DNA from: Pycnococcus provasolii
Lineage: Eukaryota > Chlorophyta > Pseudoscourfieldiophyceae > Pseudoscourfieldiales
DNA: 64,000 bases
Direction: 5' to 3'
NCBI GenBank assembly: GCA_049487715.1
Contig: CP150574.1
Coordinates: 526,614 to 590,613 of the forward strand
In this document: piece after piece, positions 28,374-38,107 of the stretch
Layout of the letters: every line of letters begins with the position of its first letter
How positions within the stretch are numbered: position 1 is the first letter of the stretch
Position numbers and translations under genes: made by a program
The notes under the pieces: model-generated
The model's database searches: none
Told to the model about the DNA's origin: nothing
Seen by the model: only the letters and a program-made list of their open reading frames with translations

Positions 28374-31011
28374 ATGACGGCAGTCACACAGATTGACAAC
28401 GCAGGCAGCGACGGCACCGGTGGGACAGCAGCTGAAGACTCACACATCCAAGAGAAGCTTGACGCCATCACGGAGAGGACAGACGTCTTCGACGTAGTCC
28501 GCATCGCTAGGAGGGATCCGAAGGGGTACAGCAACTTCACCCTGAAGTGCTCGCTTTGCGACAAGGAGTTTAGCGGCAACAGAAAGAAAGCGCAATGCCA
28601 TCTTGCGTGCCAAAAGCACGGCGGAGTTTCAGTGAGTGGATGCCCGGCCACCTCTTCGTCGGAAAGAGTCAAGGAGATTTTCTGGAATCAGATTCTTGAA
28701 AAAGCAAAAGGCAGAGGCGCGGATCAAGTCGCTGGTAGCAAACGTCGCTATGATGGCGCACTAGGCAAAGGCAGTCAACAACGCCGGATCAAAGAACTAG
28801 AAAACAAACTGTCTGCAACGACATCGCTCGTGTCGATGCTCGCAGGCGCGCACAAAGGAATGGGTGCTAGCGCGGCAGGTGCGGGTGCTAGCGCGGCAGG
28901 TGCGGGTGCTACCGAGGCGATCGACGCACGTCCGCCTGAGCGTGATGCCGCGGCGGTCGTAGTGTCACGGCAAGGAGCTATTAGAAAGACAGTTGCCGAG
29001 CTCGAGCGTCGAGACGACGCTCAACACGAAGACGGTTTGCCGGACGTTGTTCCAGGTTGTAGTAAACCGCTCGTGCAGTTTGTCGATGATAATTACAAAC
29101 CTGCCCTGGACGATGTACGTCAAAAGTGCCTTAATTTTGCTGTTGATTTGCTTTTCGAAGTTGGAACTAACATACAGTACATCTTTCTAGGCCCTTATGG
29201 AGTACTTCGCAAATGGTGGGGAGGTGTGCCCGAACCAAGCTTCTGGCTTCCCACTTCGTAACGTCCTCCGAAAGGCGGGATTTGCTGGCAGGTTCTCTGA
29301 CCGTCACGCATTTGGACCTGGCGGAGCCGTCTATGAAAGAAAGCTAAAATGGGCTAACGAGGTGCTCGCGGTGCCCCTCGCGAATGCGGTACGCACAGGA
29401 GGAACACTCACGGAGGATGGTGCGAAGAACCAGAAAAGGGCAGGACAGAATACCACCTTCGTCACGCCAGAGGCGTGTATTTTCGTTAGATCTCATGACA
29501 TCACAGGGGACCACAAGAGCCAAGCATACCTTACCACTCATTTGATTGATAGTGTGGAACAAATAGGGCCCCGCTTGGTGTTCATGGTGTGCACAGATGG
29601 ACTCAAATCACAACTGAATGCCGCAAAAAAGGTGGCACAAAAATATCACTGGATCTTCCATCAAAGGTGTGCTACACATGGTTGCAATCTCTTGTTATTC
29701 GACTTGGCTCAATACTTCATGGTGGACATCAAATTGTGCCTTGCCATAGCGTCATTTATTCTTAATCACGACGAAATTTACGGCGCTTTTCTCGAGCTTG
29801 GGCTCCCACTGGTAAAACAAGAGGTGGACACGAGGTTCGCCTCAACAACAGTTGCCGTGGAATCAATAGTCTTAGTGTGGGAGGACCTACCATCGTTTTT
29901 TCTCTCACGGAAAGTACAAGATTATTTACCGCGCTCTGATAAGAATTATTTCTCAAATCGTGGAAGAAATGCGACAGGGCCGCCGAATCCGCCATCAGCG
30001 AAGGTGAAATTCTTCGTCGACGAGCTGGGGAATGTGAAGCGTAAATCGCGTGCCAACGCGTTTCTTGATGTCAGCTTTCCGTTCCGCGAATTCTTACGCG
30101 TAACCGACTCGGACTTGCCACACCTCCACATGGTGTCGAAGTCGTTTGATGCCTCTGTCATGAGATCGCTCGAAGCTGCGGGAGAGCACCTGCAAAACCG
30201 CGAAGATCACCTGGTCGGGCTTGTGGCGCACATCAACACATGTGTAGACAAGCGGCGACCCGACTGCGTGTCACCAATGGCCCTAGCTGCTTCCGCCGTG
30301 AATCCAAAATACATATACGCTGACGATCGGTATCTGCCTGACGGTGCGCAAGAAGCACTGCAGGAGGTTATTTCGAAGTACTTCGGCGATGATGAGGACA
30401 GAGCGAATAAGGCGCGTCGCGAATATATAGAGCTATCAGAGCTGCAAGCGAACACCTGGTTCGGAAAGCTTGTGGGAACGAAGCGCGTCGCGAAAAGCTT
30501 TGTCGACAGTCTCGATGAGCATTCCGTGCAGTTGTTTTACGCTCAGGCGGACAGTAGTGGCAAGAAATGCATATCTGAAGTGGCGAGAAAGTTGTGTTCA
30601 CAAGTTAGTGGTCAAGGCTCTTCAGAGAGGGCAAATAAGGACGTGACGAGGACGAGGACGAAAGGCAGAAACAGGCAGTCTGCAGAAACTACGGACGGTC
30701 TGCTCAAAATAAAATCAGCCGCGATGTACCAGCACAGAACGGCAAGCGCAGAGAAAGACCAACAAAGCAAGCATCGCACCTTTGTTGAAGCACTCGCAGA
30801 ACAGTTCTCGTACGTGCGCGAAGAACACGCGCGCTTCGTCGCCGCGCAGGAGGAGCGCGAGGCTGCAAACCGTCTCACCGCCGCCGACGAGCAGAGCGAC
30901 GACGATGACGACGAAAACCCTAGCACTGACGCCACCAACGAGGATGCCGACGAGCACTGCGCTATGCACGAGTTTCACAGTGAAATGCTTAGTGTCCTCG
31001 ATGACGTTTGA
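28374..31011 (+). CDS. hAT transposase with N-terminal BED-type zinc finger
   Basis: The model is join(28374..29114, 29191..31011), 853 aa. The 76-bp intron has a GTACGT donor, a CTAAC branch-like site and TTTCTAG acceptor, phase 0. A BED-like finger (CSLCDKEF followed by CHLACQKH) lies near residues 60-90, for DNA binding. The second exon has the RNase-H-like core seen in DUF659/hAT proteins (VCTDGLKSQLNAAKK then CATHGCNLLLFDL, the CxxH signature). A C-terminal part with SPMALAASAVNPKY resembles the region before the hAT dimerisation domain. Together they would cut and paste the flanking element. No stop or frameshift interrupts it once spliced. A TGTAA lies at 31124 inside the element. Confidence 0.9.
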
Positions 31012-31123
31012 GAGAGTCTGCAGTAGGAAGGAGCAACAGGCGGCATCGTTCAGTTAGAGCTGTGGCGGCCATAGCACGAATGGTGCGCGAATGAGAAACG
31101 AATGGAAAAGAATGGGTACAGAA

Positions 31124-31128
31124 TGTAA
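31124..31128 (+). terminator. TGTAA poly(A) signal inside hAT element
   Basis: It lies 113 nt past the transposase stop, just inside the right subterminal region. Confidence 0.4.
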
Positions 31129-31168
31129 ACGAATGGGGGGCACCGTTAGGACCGAATCGAATCGGGTA

Positions 31169-31189
31169 AAAACGAATGGACCATCCTAG
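31169..31189 (-). repeat. Right terminal inverted repeat of hAT element
   Basis: It is the reverse complement of 28231-28251, identical over 21 bp. Confidence 0.92.
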
Positions 31190-31197
31190 CCTGAGAT
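31190..31197 (+). repeat. Right 8-bp target-site duplication (CCTGAGAT)
   Basis: It is identical to 28223-28230. Confidence 0.92.
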
Positions 31198-31320
31198 ATG
31201 TAGGGTAGATCATTCCTGATTCCGTGGTACCGTAGTGATTTCGCCGATTCCGACGGCAGATCTAGAAGAAGAATATAGATAAATCTCGTGCTGCTGCTGT
31301 TGTTGTTCAGTTAGTTGTCG

Positions 31321-33006
31321 ATGATAACGAAGGTTTGTGCTCACGAGTCTAAGAAGAGCGCGCTCAGCGGCTGTGGTGATGGTGGTCACTTGCGTCGTCA
31401 CTTCGGAAGAGGAGGCTCAGGAACTCGTGGTGTTGTTGTGCCAACCCTCGTCGCGCGGCGATCAAAATACGACGACGCATCATCGGCGTCGTCGTCGAGG
31501 CGGGCGGCGGCGTGGATCTCGTCGCGTTGGCGACGGCAGTCCGCCTATGTGCAGGAGGATGCGGGCGGGCGGGGGCTATGGAGCGGCTTCTTCTCTGACA
31601 ATCATCATCATCATGCGGAGAACAACAACAAAACGACGCGCAGCATCGGGGAAGCGAGCGACGACGTAGAAGCTGTAGATCTCGTGTTGAAGGCTATGCG
31701 TGCTCACGAGAAAAACGCCCATGTGCAGGCGGAGGCGTGCGGTGCACTTACGAGTTTGTGTCGCAATCACGCGGATAATCAAACACGCATCAGCGAGGCG
31801 GGCGGCGTGGAGCTCGTGTTGTTGGCAATGCGTGCTCACGAGACGAGCGCGCACGTGCAGGAGCATGCGTGCGGAACACTTTGGAACTTGTGTCACAACA
31901 ATCACGCGGCGAACAAAACGCGGATCGGAGAATCGCGTGAGGCGAACGGCGTGGCTGTCGTGCTGTCGGCCATGCGTGCTCACGCGACATGCACGGGTGT
32001 ACAGGAGCAGGCGTGCGCAGCACTTCAGAACTTGTGTGCGAATCACGAGGCGAACGCACGACGCATCGTCGAGGCGGCGGGGCTGACTGGCGGCGTGGAT
32101 GTCGTCTTATCGGCAATGCTTGCTCACGAGACGAGTGCGGGCGTGCAGGGTCATGCATGCGCGGTACTTCGCAACTTGTCTGCCAATCACGCGGAGAACA
32201 ACAAAACGTGTAATCCACGCATCGTTGAGGCGGGCGGCGTGGATCTCTTGTTGGCGGCGATGAATACTCACAAGACAAACGCCTATGTGCAAGAGGAGGC
32301 ATGCGGAGCACTTCGGAACCTTTCTGCCAATCACGCGGAGAACAAAACACGGATCGGCGAGAAGGGCGGCGTGGCTCTGGTCTTGTCGGCGATGTGTGCT
32401 CACGTGACGAGCGCGGGCGTGCAGGAGCAGGCGTGTGGGGCACTTCAGAACTTGTGTGCGAATCACGAAGCGAACGCACGACGTATCGTCAAGATGGGGG
32501 GCGTGGATGTCGTCTTATCGGCAATGCGTGCTTACGAGACGAGTGCGGGCATGCAGGGGCATGCATGCGCGGTAATTGGGAACCTGTCTGCCAATAACGC
32601 GGAGAACAAATCACGGATCGGCGAGGCGGGCGGCGTGCCTACCGTGTTGGCGGCGATGCGTGCTCACGCGACGAGCGCGGGCGTGCAGGGGAATGCGTGC
32701 TCCGCACTTCGGAACCTATCTCACAATCACGCGGAGAACAAAACACGGATCGGCGAGGCGGGCGGCGTGCCTACCGTGTTGTCGGCGATGCGTGCTCACG
32801 CGACGAGCGCGCGCGTGCAGGAGTACGCGTGCGGGGCACTTTGGAACCTATCTGCCAATCACGCGGATAATCAAGCACGGATCGTCGAGGCGGGCGGCGT
32901 GGCTGCCGTGTTGTCGGCGATGCGTGCTCACGAGACGAACGAGGATGTGCAGGGGCGGGCGTGCGGAGCACTTTGGAGCCTGTCCAAGCGTGCGCAGCAT
33001 TTTTAA
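31321..33006 (+). CDS. Tandem armadillo-repeat protein with ~44-residue units
   Basis: This is 561 aa from the first ATG. From about residue 115 to the end run ten units of about 44 residues, pattern GGVxxVLxAMRAHxTSAxVQ, then xACGALxNLSxNHAENKxRI. This is a typical ARM helical repeat that forms a protein-binding superhelix. The units are also near-identical at DNA level (132-bp period). The first ~100 residues are low-complexity and basic. A degenerate eleventh unit there (31480-31670) is partly in another frame, so the 5' end may be wrong or decayed. Partner unknown. TGTAA lies at 33015. Confidence 0.75.
   Translation: MITKVCAHESKKSALSGCGDGGHLRRHFGRGGSGTRGVVVPTLVARRSKYDDASSASSSRRAAAWISSRWRRQSAYVQEDAGGRGLWSGFFSDNHHHHAENNNKTTRSIGEASDDVEAVDLVLKAMRAHEKNAHVQAEACGALTSLCRNHADNQTRISEAGGVELVLLAMRAHETSAHVQEHACGTLWNLCHNNHAANKTRIGESREANGVAVVLSAMRAHATCTGVQEQACAALQNLCANHEANARRIVEAAGLTGGVDVVLSAMLAHETSAGVQGHACAVLRNLSANHAENNKTCNPRIVEAGGVDLLLAAMNTHKTNAYVQEEACGALRNLSANHAENKTRIGEKGGVALVLSAMCAHVTSAGVQEQACGALQNLCANHEANARRIVKMGGVDVVLSAMRAYETSAGMQGHACAVIGNLSANNAENKSRIGEAGGVPTVLAAMRAHATSAGVQGNACSALRNLSHNHAENKTRIGEAGGVPTVLSAMRAHATSARVQEYACGALWNLSANHADNQARIVEAGGVAAVLSAMRAHETNEDVQGRACGALWSLSKRAQHF
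31680..32997 (+). repeat. 132-bp tandem coding repeat, about ten copies
   Basis: Adjacent copies, for example at 32629 and 32761, keep exact 132-bp spacing and long identical stretches. A few copies carry in-frame insertions of 6-15 bp. Confidence 0.85.
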
Positions 33007-33014
33007 GCTTGTTG

Positions 33015-33019
33015 TGTAA
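33015..33019 (+). terminator. TGTAA poly(A) signal, ARM-repeat gene
   Basis: TGTAA lies 9 nt after the stop codon. Confidence 0.5.
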
Positions 33020-33112
33020 ACACGTTTTGTTTCAAACAAATGGCGATGGTGGTGGTGGTGGTGGTGGTGGGGAAGTAGTTAAGGATTGTACATTCGATTG
33101 CCAATTGCCATT

Positions 33113-33117
33113 TTACA
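33113..33117 (-). terminator. TGTAA poly(A) signal, prolyl iminopeptidase gene
   Basis: TTACA on the plus strand lies 10 nt past the minus-strand stop at 33127. Confidence 0.5.
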
Positions 33118-33126
33118 GTACAAAAT

Positions 33127-34263
33127 CTACTTGTAGTATTTCGTCATTTCGTCCGTTGCTTCGAGGAGCTCGTTGCGAATCGCGGGATCGTACATCGAGT
33201 GCGCGGCTCCTGCAATCACCCGCACATCGCTCTCCGGCCAAGCTTCGGCAAGGCTGTAAGCGTTTCGGACGGGACACACGAAGTCATTGCGTCCGTGAAT
33301 GGCAATCACCGGGATTTCCTCGCGCATTTGATCCGTGATGCGATCGAGCAGCGGATGGTCGCGCACAAAACCATCGCACGCCACATACCAGTTCTCGAGC
33401 GTCGCCTGTGCCACGTACGACGGAACTTCGCCAGACGCCGCCGCCGATGCCGATCGTGCAGGCACAACGCGAGCATCGCGCGCGGCGTCCTGCATTTGCT
33501 TCTTGTCGAAGCGAAGGACACCGGCGTCAACTCCTGGTAGTCCACCTCCGACAGCCATGCCCCAAGCAAGCCATGCACCCGCAGCGGCGTCGCGAGCAGC
33601 CTGTCCATACGCCCCACTGAGCATATTGCGATAGCCAGCCACGGGATCGTCACGCATGTCAGGTGGCAATTGTGAGACGAATTTCAGCCAGTTTTGAGGA
33701 AAGAGTGCACCTGCACCACCTCCGTGTGTACCGTCACGGTACAGCCAGTCGAGTTCTTCCTTTCGTAGCAGGCAGACACCACGTAGGACCATCGCCCAAA
33801 CACGAGAAGGGTGCGCCGACGCGTACGCGAGGCTGAGGGTCGTGCCAAAGCTGCCCCCGAAGAGCATCCACCGATCGATATCGAGGTGTTTTCTCAAAGT
33901 TTCAAAGTCGTCCACAAGTGCGTCAAGGTTGTTGTGGCGTAGGTTGCCTTCCTGTGCTCGTGGTCGCGACAGCCCACACCCTCTTTGGTCCGCGAGAACG
34001 ATGCGGTAAAACTCGGGGTCGAAGAATCGCGCGTGGTTGGGAAAGCAGCCTGCTCCCGGTCCTCCGTGCACGACGAGCACGGGCGCCCCCGACGGGTTTC
34101 CATACTCTCTGTAGTACGTGACTGCGCCGTTTTCCGTTTGCACGCGCCCTTCGCGTTTGTGCTTGATGGCAGGTCGCAGTTCCCGCAATTTTCCCGGAGC
34201 TTGCTGCGCCGCCGCCGCCGCCGACGCCGCCGCGCCGCCGCCGCCACCCTCCTGGCCAGACAA
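33127..34263 (-). CDS. PIP: Prolyl iminopeptidase (proline iminopeptidase, alpha/beta hydrolase)
   Basis: The enzyme removes N-terminal proline from peptides. The fold and motifs are complete: oxyanion region VLVVHGGPGAGC, the family signature LADQRGCGLSRP, nucleophile elbow LFGGSFGTTLSLAYA, acid HGRNDFVCP and histidine AGAAHSMYDP. Length matches the family. An insertion rich in Ala/Ser (near 33440-33520) interrupts the cap. No in-frame ATG exists upstream of the catalytic part: the frame runs from a TTG at 34263 back to a TGA near 34340. An ATG at 34382 in another frame starts an Arg/Ala-rich, organelle-targeting-like sequence overlapping this one. An unresolved 5' intron or a base error in the GCC repeat near 34210 is likely. 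Confidence 0.85.
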   Translation of the reverse strand: MSGQEGGGGGAAASAAAAAQQAPGKLRELRPAIKHKREGRVQTENGAVTYYREYGNPSGAPVLVVHGGPGAGCFPNHARFFDPEFYRIVLADQRGCGLSRPRAQEGNLRHNNLDALVDDFETLRKHLDIDRWMLFGGSFGTTLSLAYASAHPSRVWAMVLRGVCLLRKEELDWLYRDGTHGGGAGALFPQNWLKFVSQLPPDMRDDPVAGYRNMLSGAYGQAARDAAAGAWLAWGMAVGGGLPGVDAGVLRFDKKQMQDAARDARVVPARSASAAASGEVPSYVAQATLENWYVACDGFVRDHPLLDRITDQMREEIPVIAIHGRNDFVCPVRNAYSLAEAWPESDVRVIAGAAHSMYDPAIRNELLEATDEMTKYYK

Positions 34264-35092
34264 GGACGCGTGGGCGTACCCGCCGCTCTCCTCGCTGATC
34301 GCATCGCGCGTGCTCGCAGCGTCGCTGTGATCTTCACATCATTCATCGGCGCACGCGTACGCGCCGTCGTCTCGTGGAACATCGCCCGCCGCGGCGTTCT
34401 TCTTGCGGGACGTGGACGTTCGTTGGGATGATGAGGTTTGATGAGGGAGAGGAAAAGATAGGAATCGAGAGGAATGCGAGGGAGGAGTAGTTCGGGGTTT
34501 TCGGCAGGGGCATGGGTGCCCTTGGCCTAAAGGGAACCCCTTTCTTTCCCTCCCTGCCGGCCTGTCACCAGTGACCAGTGACCGGTCTACAGTATTGTGA
34601 CGAGTGCAATGGAATAGAGGAGTTGTGCGAGACAACCAGTTGTTGGGTACCACGAAGAAGACCCCCCGCGGGAAAGGAAAGGGACGCCAATATGGCCGGC
34701 CTGTCCCAACCCAACCCAGCCCTTGCAACTGTCCCAACCAACAGGTCTTCGAAGGCAAGTTCGCAAGCTGTCCATAGACTACACTCTCACTATCTAGGAA
34801 CGCCTTCCTGTTCCCGGGTTTCACGGTTCCCACTCGGGGTAGTTAAAGGTAGGCCCTCGGGTTCCCAAAGAACGTTGGCAACGGAAGGGAAGGGCCGGAA
34901 GGCTCGTATTCGGGGCTGTGTGCTGTGTGCGTGCCAGCCGGCCATCCGTCGTCGTCGTGGTGCCGCGTCGTGTCGTGCCTCGTCGTGTGAATCGGCGCTG
35001 TTTCTTCTCTTCTCGCGCTTAAGGGTCTGAGAGGTTGATAGATAGACACACCTTGGTATTTACCAAACAAGTGTTACAGTACACCATATATC
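34264..35092. other. Divergent intergenic region between PIP and ARM-like genes
   Basis: The first ~120 bp may encode the targeting peptide of PIP (ATG at 34382, minus strand). The rest holds TTCGGGGTTT (34491-34500), related words near 34832 and 34909, and C/T-rich tracts. No further gene is seen. Confidence 0.45.
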
Positions 35093-36730
35093 ATGGGAAA
35101 GAAGGGCAAGAAGGGACCCGTCATGCCGCCGGGTATGACGGAAGAGTACTTCATGTGTACGTTTCCTTCGGCCGCGTAGAAGAAAGGCTGCTTGCTTGCT
35201 TGAAAAAAAACAAGAGAACCGTGTGTATGTGTGTGTGTGTGACTGACACGAACACGAAAAAACCTTGAAACACACACACACACACAAAACAAAACAAAAC
35301 TTCAACAAAAAATAAAAATAACAGGCACGCAAGACACTCTTGGGTGCTCGCTGGTTCTATCGGGCATTGGAAGCACGCCGTCCAAGGCACCTATGCCCGT
35401 GCACTTCACGAAAGGACAGGCGGCGCAGTTCCTTTGGCAGAACGCACTCATCGACAAGGCGAAGCTCGACGAGGCCATCAGCACGCAGAGTGTGCAGGCA
35501 GCTGTCAAGTGCATCCAAGTCTCGCCTCTGCTGAACGAAAAAACGCTCGCCGCCGGCTTGCTCGAGTGCCTCTGCCTGGAGGAGAAGTGGCGTGACTTCA
35601 TCTTAACACAGTGCAAGCCTAGCTGCATCCCCGCACTCATCTCCTGCCTTAACGCCGGATCCGCCGCAGCCGAGGTGTCCGCGTTCCGCGCCCTGCGCGC
35701 TCTCTGCGAAACGGAAGAGGTGCGCCCGATGGTTTGCAAGCAGCTGAACGCCATGGCAGACAGCTGGAATCAGATCATGATTTGCCTGCGCGACTGTCTC
35801 GAGGCGACGGCTAAAATTGAGGGATTTCTCCTCATCTACCTGTGCACGACCACGGACTCGCACAGTCGCGCGAATCTTGCGAAAATGCGACTGACGTTCG
35901 ACGTCACGCTCGACATCATCAGAAGCGGCAAGTGGAACGAGGCTGTGCGCGGCATGGCGATGCGCGTGCTTCGGCGCCTTCTCATGTACGGTCCCAGCAA
36001 GGAGGAGATCTTAAGCAGGGGTGGCCTTGAGACGGCTGTGACGTTCGTGAAGGCTTGCTCCGTGCAAGACTCGCTGTTCGACTTCGAGGCGAGGTGCGCG
36101 GGCGCGAACGTGCTGTGGGCACTCATCGAGGATCGCACGTTGCCGTATGGCATGCCCAAATCTCGCGACAGCGAGGACAGCAAGATTACACAGCCGAGTC
36201 CCGCGATGACGGAGCGCGCGAAGAAGTGCATCGAGTGGGGTGCCGTCGAGCCGCTGATTATCCTGTGCTGCGGCCCCGAGCCGTCGAGCAAGCTGAAGGA
36301 GCCACCACCTCCGCCGGGCAAGAAGAAGAAGAAGGGTGGCGGCGGCAAGAAGAAGAAGGGCGGGGCGATGCCACCCGGCGGCGAGGAGTGCATGCAGTAC
36401 GCGGTGGGATCGCTGCGCGCGATGACGCTTTGGGAGGAGGGGCGCGACGAGGTGATCAACGCGGTGGACGGCTACGGCTGCCGTGCGATTGTTCTGCTCG
36501 CGGAATCGAAAACGGACCAGACGCGGTGGCATGCCACCGCGACGTTGTTGAATTTGGCTGCGCACGGCACGCGCGTCGGCAAGCTTGAGGCTGCGGGCGC
36601 TCCGCCGTACATCACGAACCTGCCACCGAACCGCGTGTTTGAGGGCGTTTCGCCGACGTCGAAACCTCGGCCTCCGACGTCCATGGGAGACATACCTCGG
36701 CCGGGCACGGCTGGCCCGGATGCGCCTTAG
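35093..36730 (+). CDS. Armadillo-like helical protein, 489 aa, two exons
   Basis: The model is join(35093..35156, 35325..36730). The first exon encodes MGKKGKKGPVMPPGMTEEYF. The 168-bp intron has a GTACGT donor and AACAG acceptor, and the split codon TGC restores the frame. The intron carries GT and CA microsatellites. The body is all-helical with ARM/HEAT-like segments (ALISCLNAGSAAAEVSAFRA, then EEILSRGGLETAVTFVKA). A Lys/Gly-rich insert (PGKKKKKGGGGKKKKGG) sits near residue 345, and the C-terminus is Pro-rich. I cannot assign a family. A scaffold, possibly flagellar, is a guess from the general style only. The stop codon overlaps the proposed stop of the convergent gene by three bases. TGTAA lies at 36737. 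Confidence 0.75.
35217..35286 (+). repeat. GT and CA microsatellites in the ARM-like gene intron
   Basis: A GT-rich run (35221-35242) and a CA run (35271-35286) lie 30 bp apart and could pair into a hairpin in the pre-mRNA. Confidence 0.75.
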
Positions 36731-37633
36731 GGCGATTGTAACTTTACCTACGTACAAGCAAACAGACCATCGACCAGACCAGGGGAACGCACCAGCGATG
36801 GATCCCCCACTCACGCCATGTACGAAACTTGCATGTTGCGCCATGGAAGACGCCACATTCATGAGTTCCTGTAGTGTCTTGAATCGCAGCGTCCACCATA
36901 TGTTCACCGTGAATCGCAGATACAGGCTCGCGACGTACTCTGGCACGAGCATGATGGTCATGACGGAGACGATGATCTCGAGCAAGTCGAGATCTTCGTA
37001 CACCTGCACAAAATCCCTCTGATTCCACCGATACTCGTGGAATTCGGCGCAGTGTTTGGAGTGGCAGTGGAATGGCGACGAGTAGAAGTAGCTGATGATG
37101 AGCGCGACGACGGATATTCCGATGAGGCTTGCGAGCTGCGTCCAGTAAAACCACGACTGGAGTACCGTTCCCCTGAGTAAAAAGAGAAACCCAAAGTTGA
37201 ACAGGCGCGCTTCGCTGTCGCGGATGACCTGTCCTTTCGGTTGACGATTGTATGATGTCGTGGGTGGGATTGCCATGCGTGTGAGTCGTGATGCAATCAG
37301 TGTCCATTGCGGCGCGGCGCGGACTGTTTTTGCAAGATTTTCGTTCGTCACGCGCATTTGCTTTTCTCCCGCGATGCGCGCACAGTTTAGGGCGATTGCT
37401 CCCTGGATGGGCTCGAGACGGACACCAGCAGCAACATCCTCTTCTTCTTGGTTAGCACGACGAGTATGAGAATGAGTAAGGAGTTGCGCGTCACTCAGTG
37501 GGTACGAAGGCAAATCATCATCGTCATCACGACGACCGGCGTCATCATCATCATCCACAGCGGGTCGAACACGTAATGACACCGCTGAATCACGCTGATC
37601 TCGACGGGAATCACGGGACAGCGCCGCCGCCAT
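36727..37633 (-). CDS. Predicted membrane protein, weakly bestrophin-like, probably two exons
   Basis: The ATG is at 37633. An acidic/basic N-terminus (about 125 residues) is followed by two hydrophobic blocks: LQSWFYWTQLASLIGISVVA and LLEIIVSVMTIMLVPEYVAS. The latter runs into YLRFTVNIWWTLRFKTLQEL, which recalls the second helix and RWW-type motif of bestrophin channels. The frame would otherwise run on antisense through the ARM-like gene to 36011. A consensus GTGAGT donor after 36815 and a CGTAG acceptor at 36748 give a short second exon ending in TAA at 36727. The model is then join(36727..36747, 36815..37633), 279 aa. Bestrophins are longer, so this would be a partial or divergent member. 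Confidence 0.45.
36737..36741 (+). terminator. TGTAA poly(A) signal, ARM-like gene
   Basis: TGTAA lies 6 nt after the stop codon, inside the 3' part of the convergent gene. Confidence 0.5.
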
Positions 37634-37740
37634 GGAATTGCTAGTTTGCTACTAAATTCCCTATGGTACTTGCTAGGATGTAAAAAGCCAAATATTCGGT
37701 CATGGCCATTACACGAAATGAAGAAAGAAACCCCCAGAGA

Positions 37741-37757
37741 CCCCCCCCCCCCCCCCC
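37741..37757 (+). repeat. C17 homopolymer followed by A9
   Basis: This is an uninterrupted run of 17 C, then 9 A, in the divergent intergenic region. Confidence 0.9.
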
Positions 37758-37791
37758 AAAAAAAAATCAATTAGTTTCAACAACCCAGGGA

Positions 37792-37822
37792 AAGGGTTAG
37801 GGTTTTAGCTAGGGCTAGGGTT
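37792..37822 (+). repeat. Degenerate interstitial telomere-like repeat
   Basis: GGGTTAGGGTTTTAGCTAGG is followed by GCTAGGGTT, a short imperfect TTAGGG array about 95 bp upstream of the start at 37917. Confidence 0.65.
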
Positions 37823-37916
37823 CCCAGGGAAAGAACTCATCCTGGTGCCTTGCCTGTTGTTTCATTCGCGGCGCCCTCCCCCATCGTCGTCGTCCTACCC
37901 CCTGAAGGTGCGCGTC

Positions 37917-38107
37917 ATGTCGGCGCCGTCTTCTGCGTGCCAGCGCACCGCTCACCACCACCGTGCTACGACAACTCTCACAGCAAAGAGAAGAAGAAGG
38001 AGGAGAAGTCCCAGCCTCCACCGACGACCTCCCCCTTCCTGTGCGTCGTCTCCGTCCTCCCCTTCGTCGGGCTCGCTTGGTGATGGCGTGGAAGAATCCG
38101 GCGTGGA
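37917..38107 (+). repeat. Inverted duplication, copy 1 (targeting-peptide segment)
   Basis: 191 bp, beginning at the ATG. It matches the reverse complement of 40091-40281 with four substitutions and no gaps (two silent, two amino-acid changes). Confidence 0.95.

Larger units (their letters stand above)
28231..31189 (+). mobile_element. Complete hAT-superfamily DNA transposon, 2959 bp
   Basis: The ends are perfect 21-bp inverted repeats beginning CTAGGATGGTCCATTC (28231-28251 and 31169-31189). Exact 8-bp direct repeats CCTGAGAT flank them, and 8-bp duplication is the hAT hallmark. Subterminal repeats lie inside both ends: ACCGAATCGG units at about 28298-28347 and CGAATGG-type units at about 31077-31180, as expected for transposase-binding sites. 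A single uninterrupted two-exon transposase fills the interior. The lack of decay suggests a recent insertion. Confidence 0.93.

Noticed and set aside
29100-29220. Frameshift that would make the hAT transposase a pseudogene
   Set aside because: A 76-bp intron with GTACGT donor, branch-like CTAAC and TTTCTAG acceptor joins the two frames in phase 0.
36011-36726. Continuation of the minus-strand membrane-protein frame across the ARM-like gene
   Set aside because: It is antisense to a conserved coding region, Arg-rich and non-hydrophobic. A consensus donor before it explains the end of the real exon.
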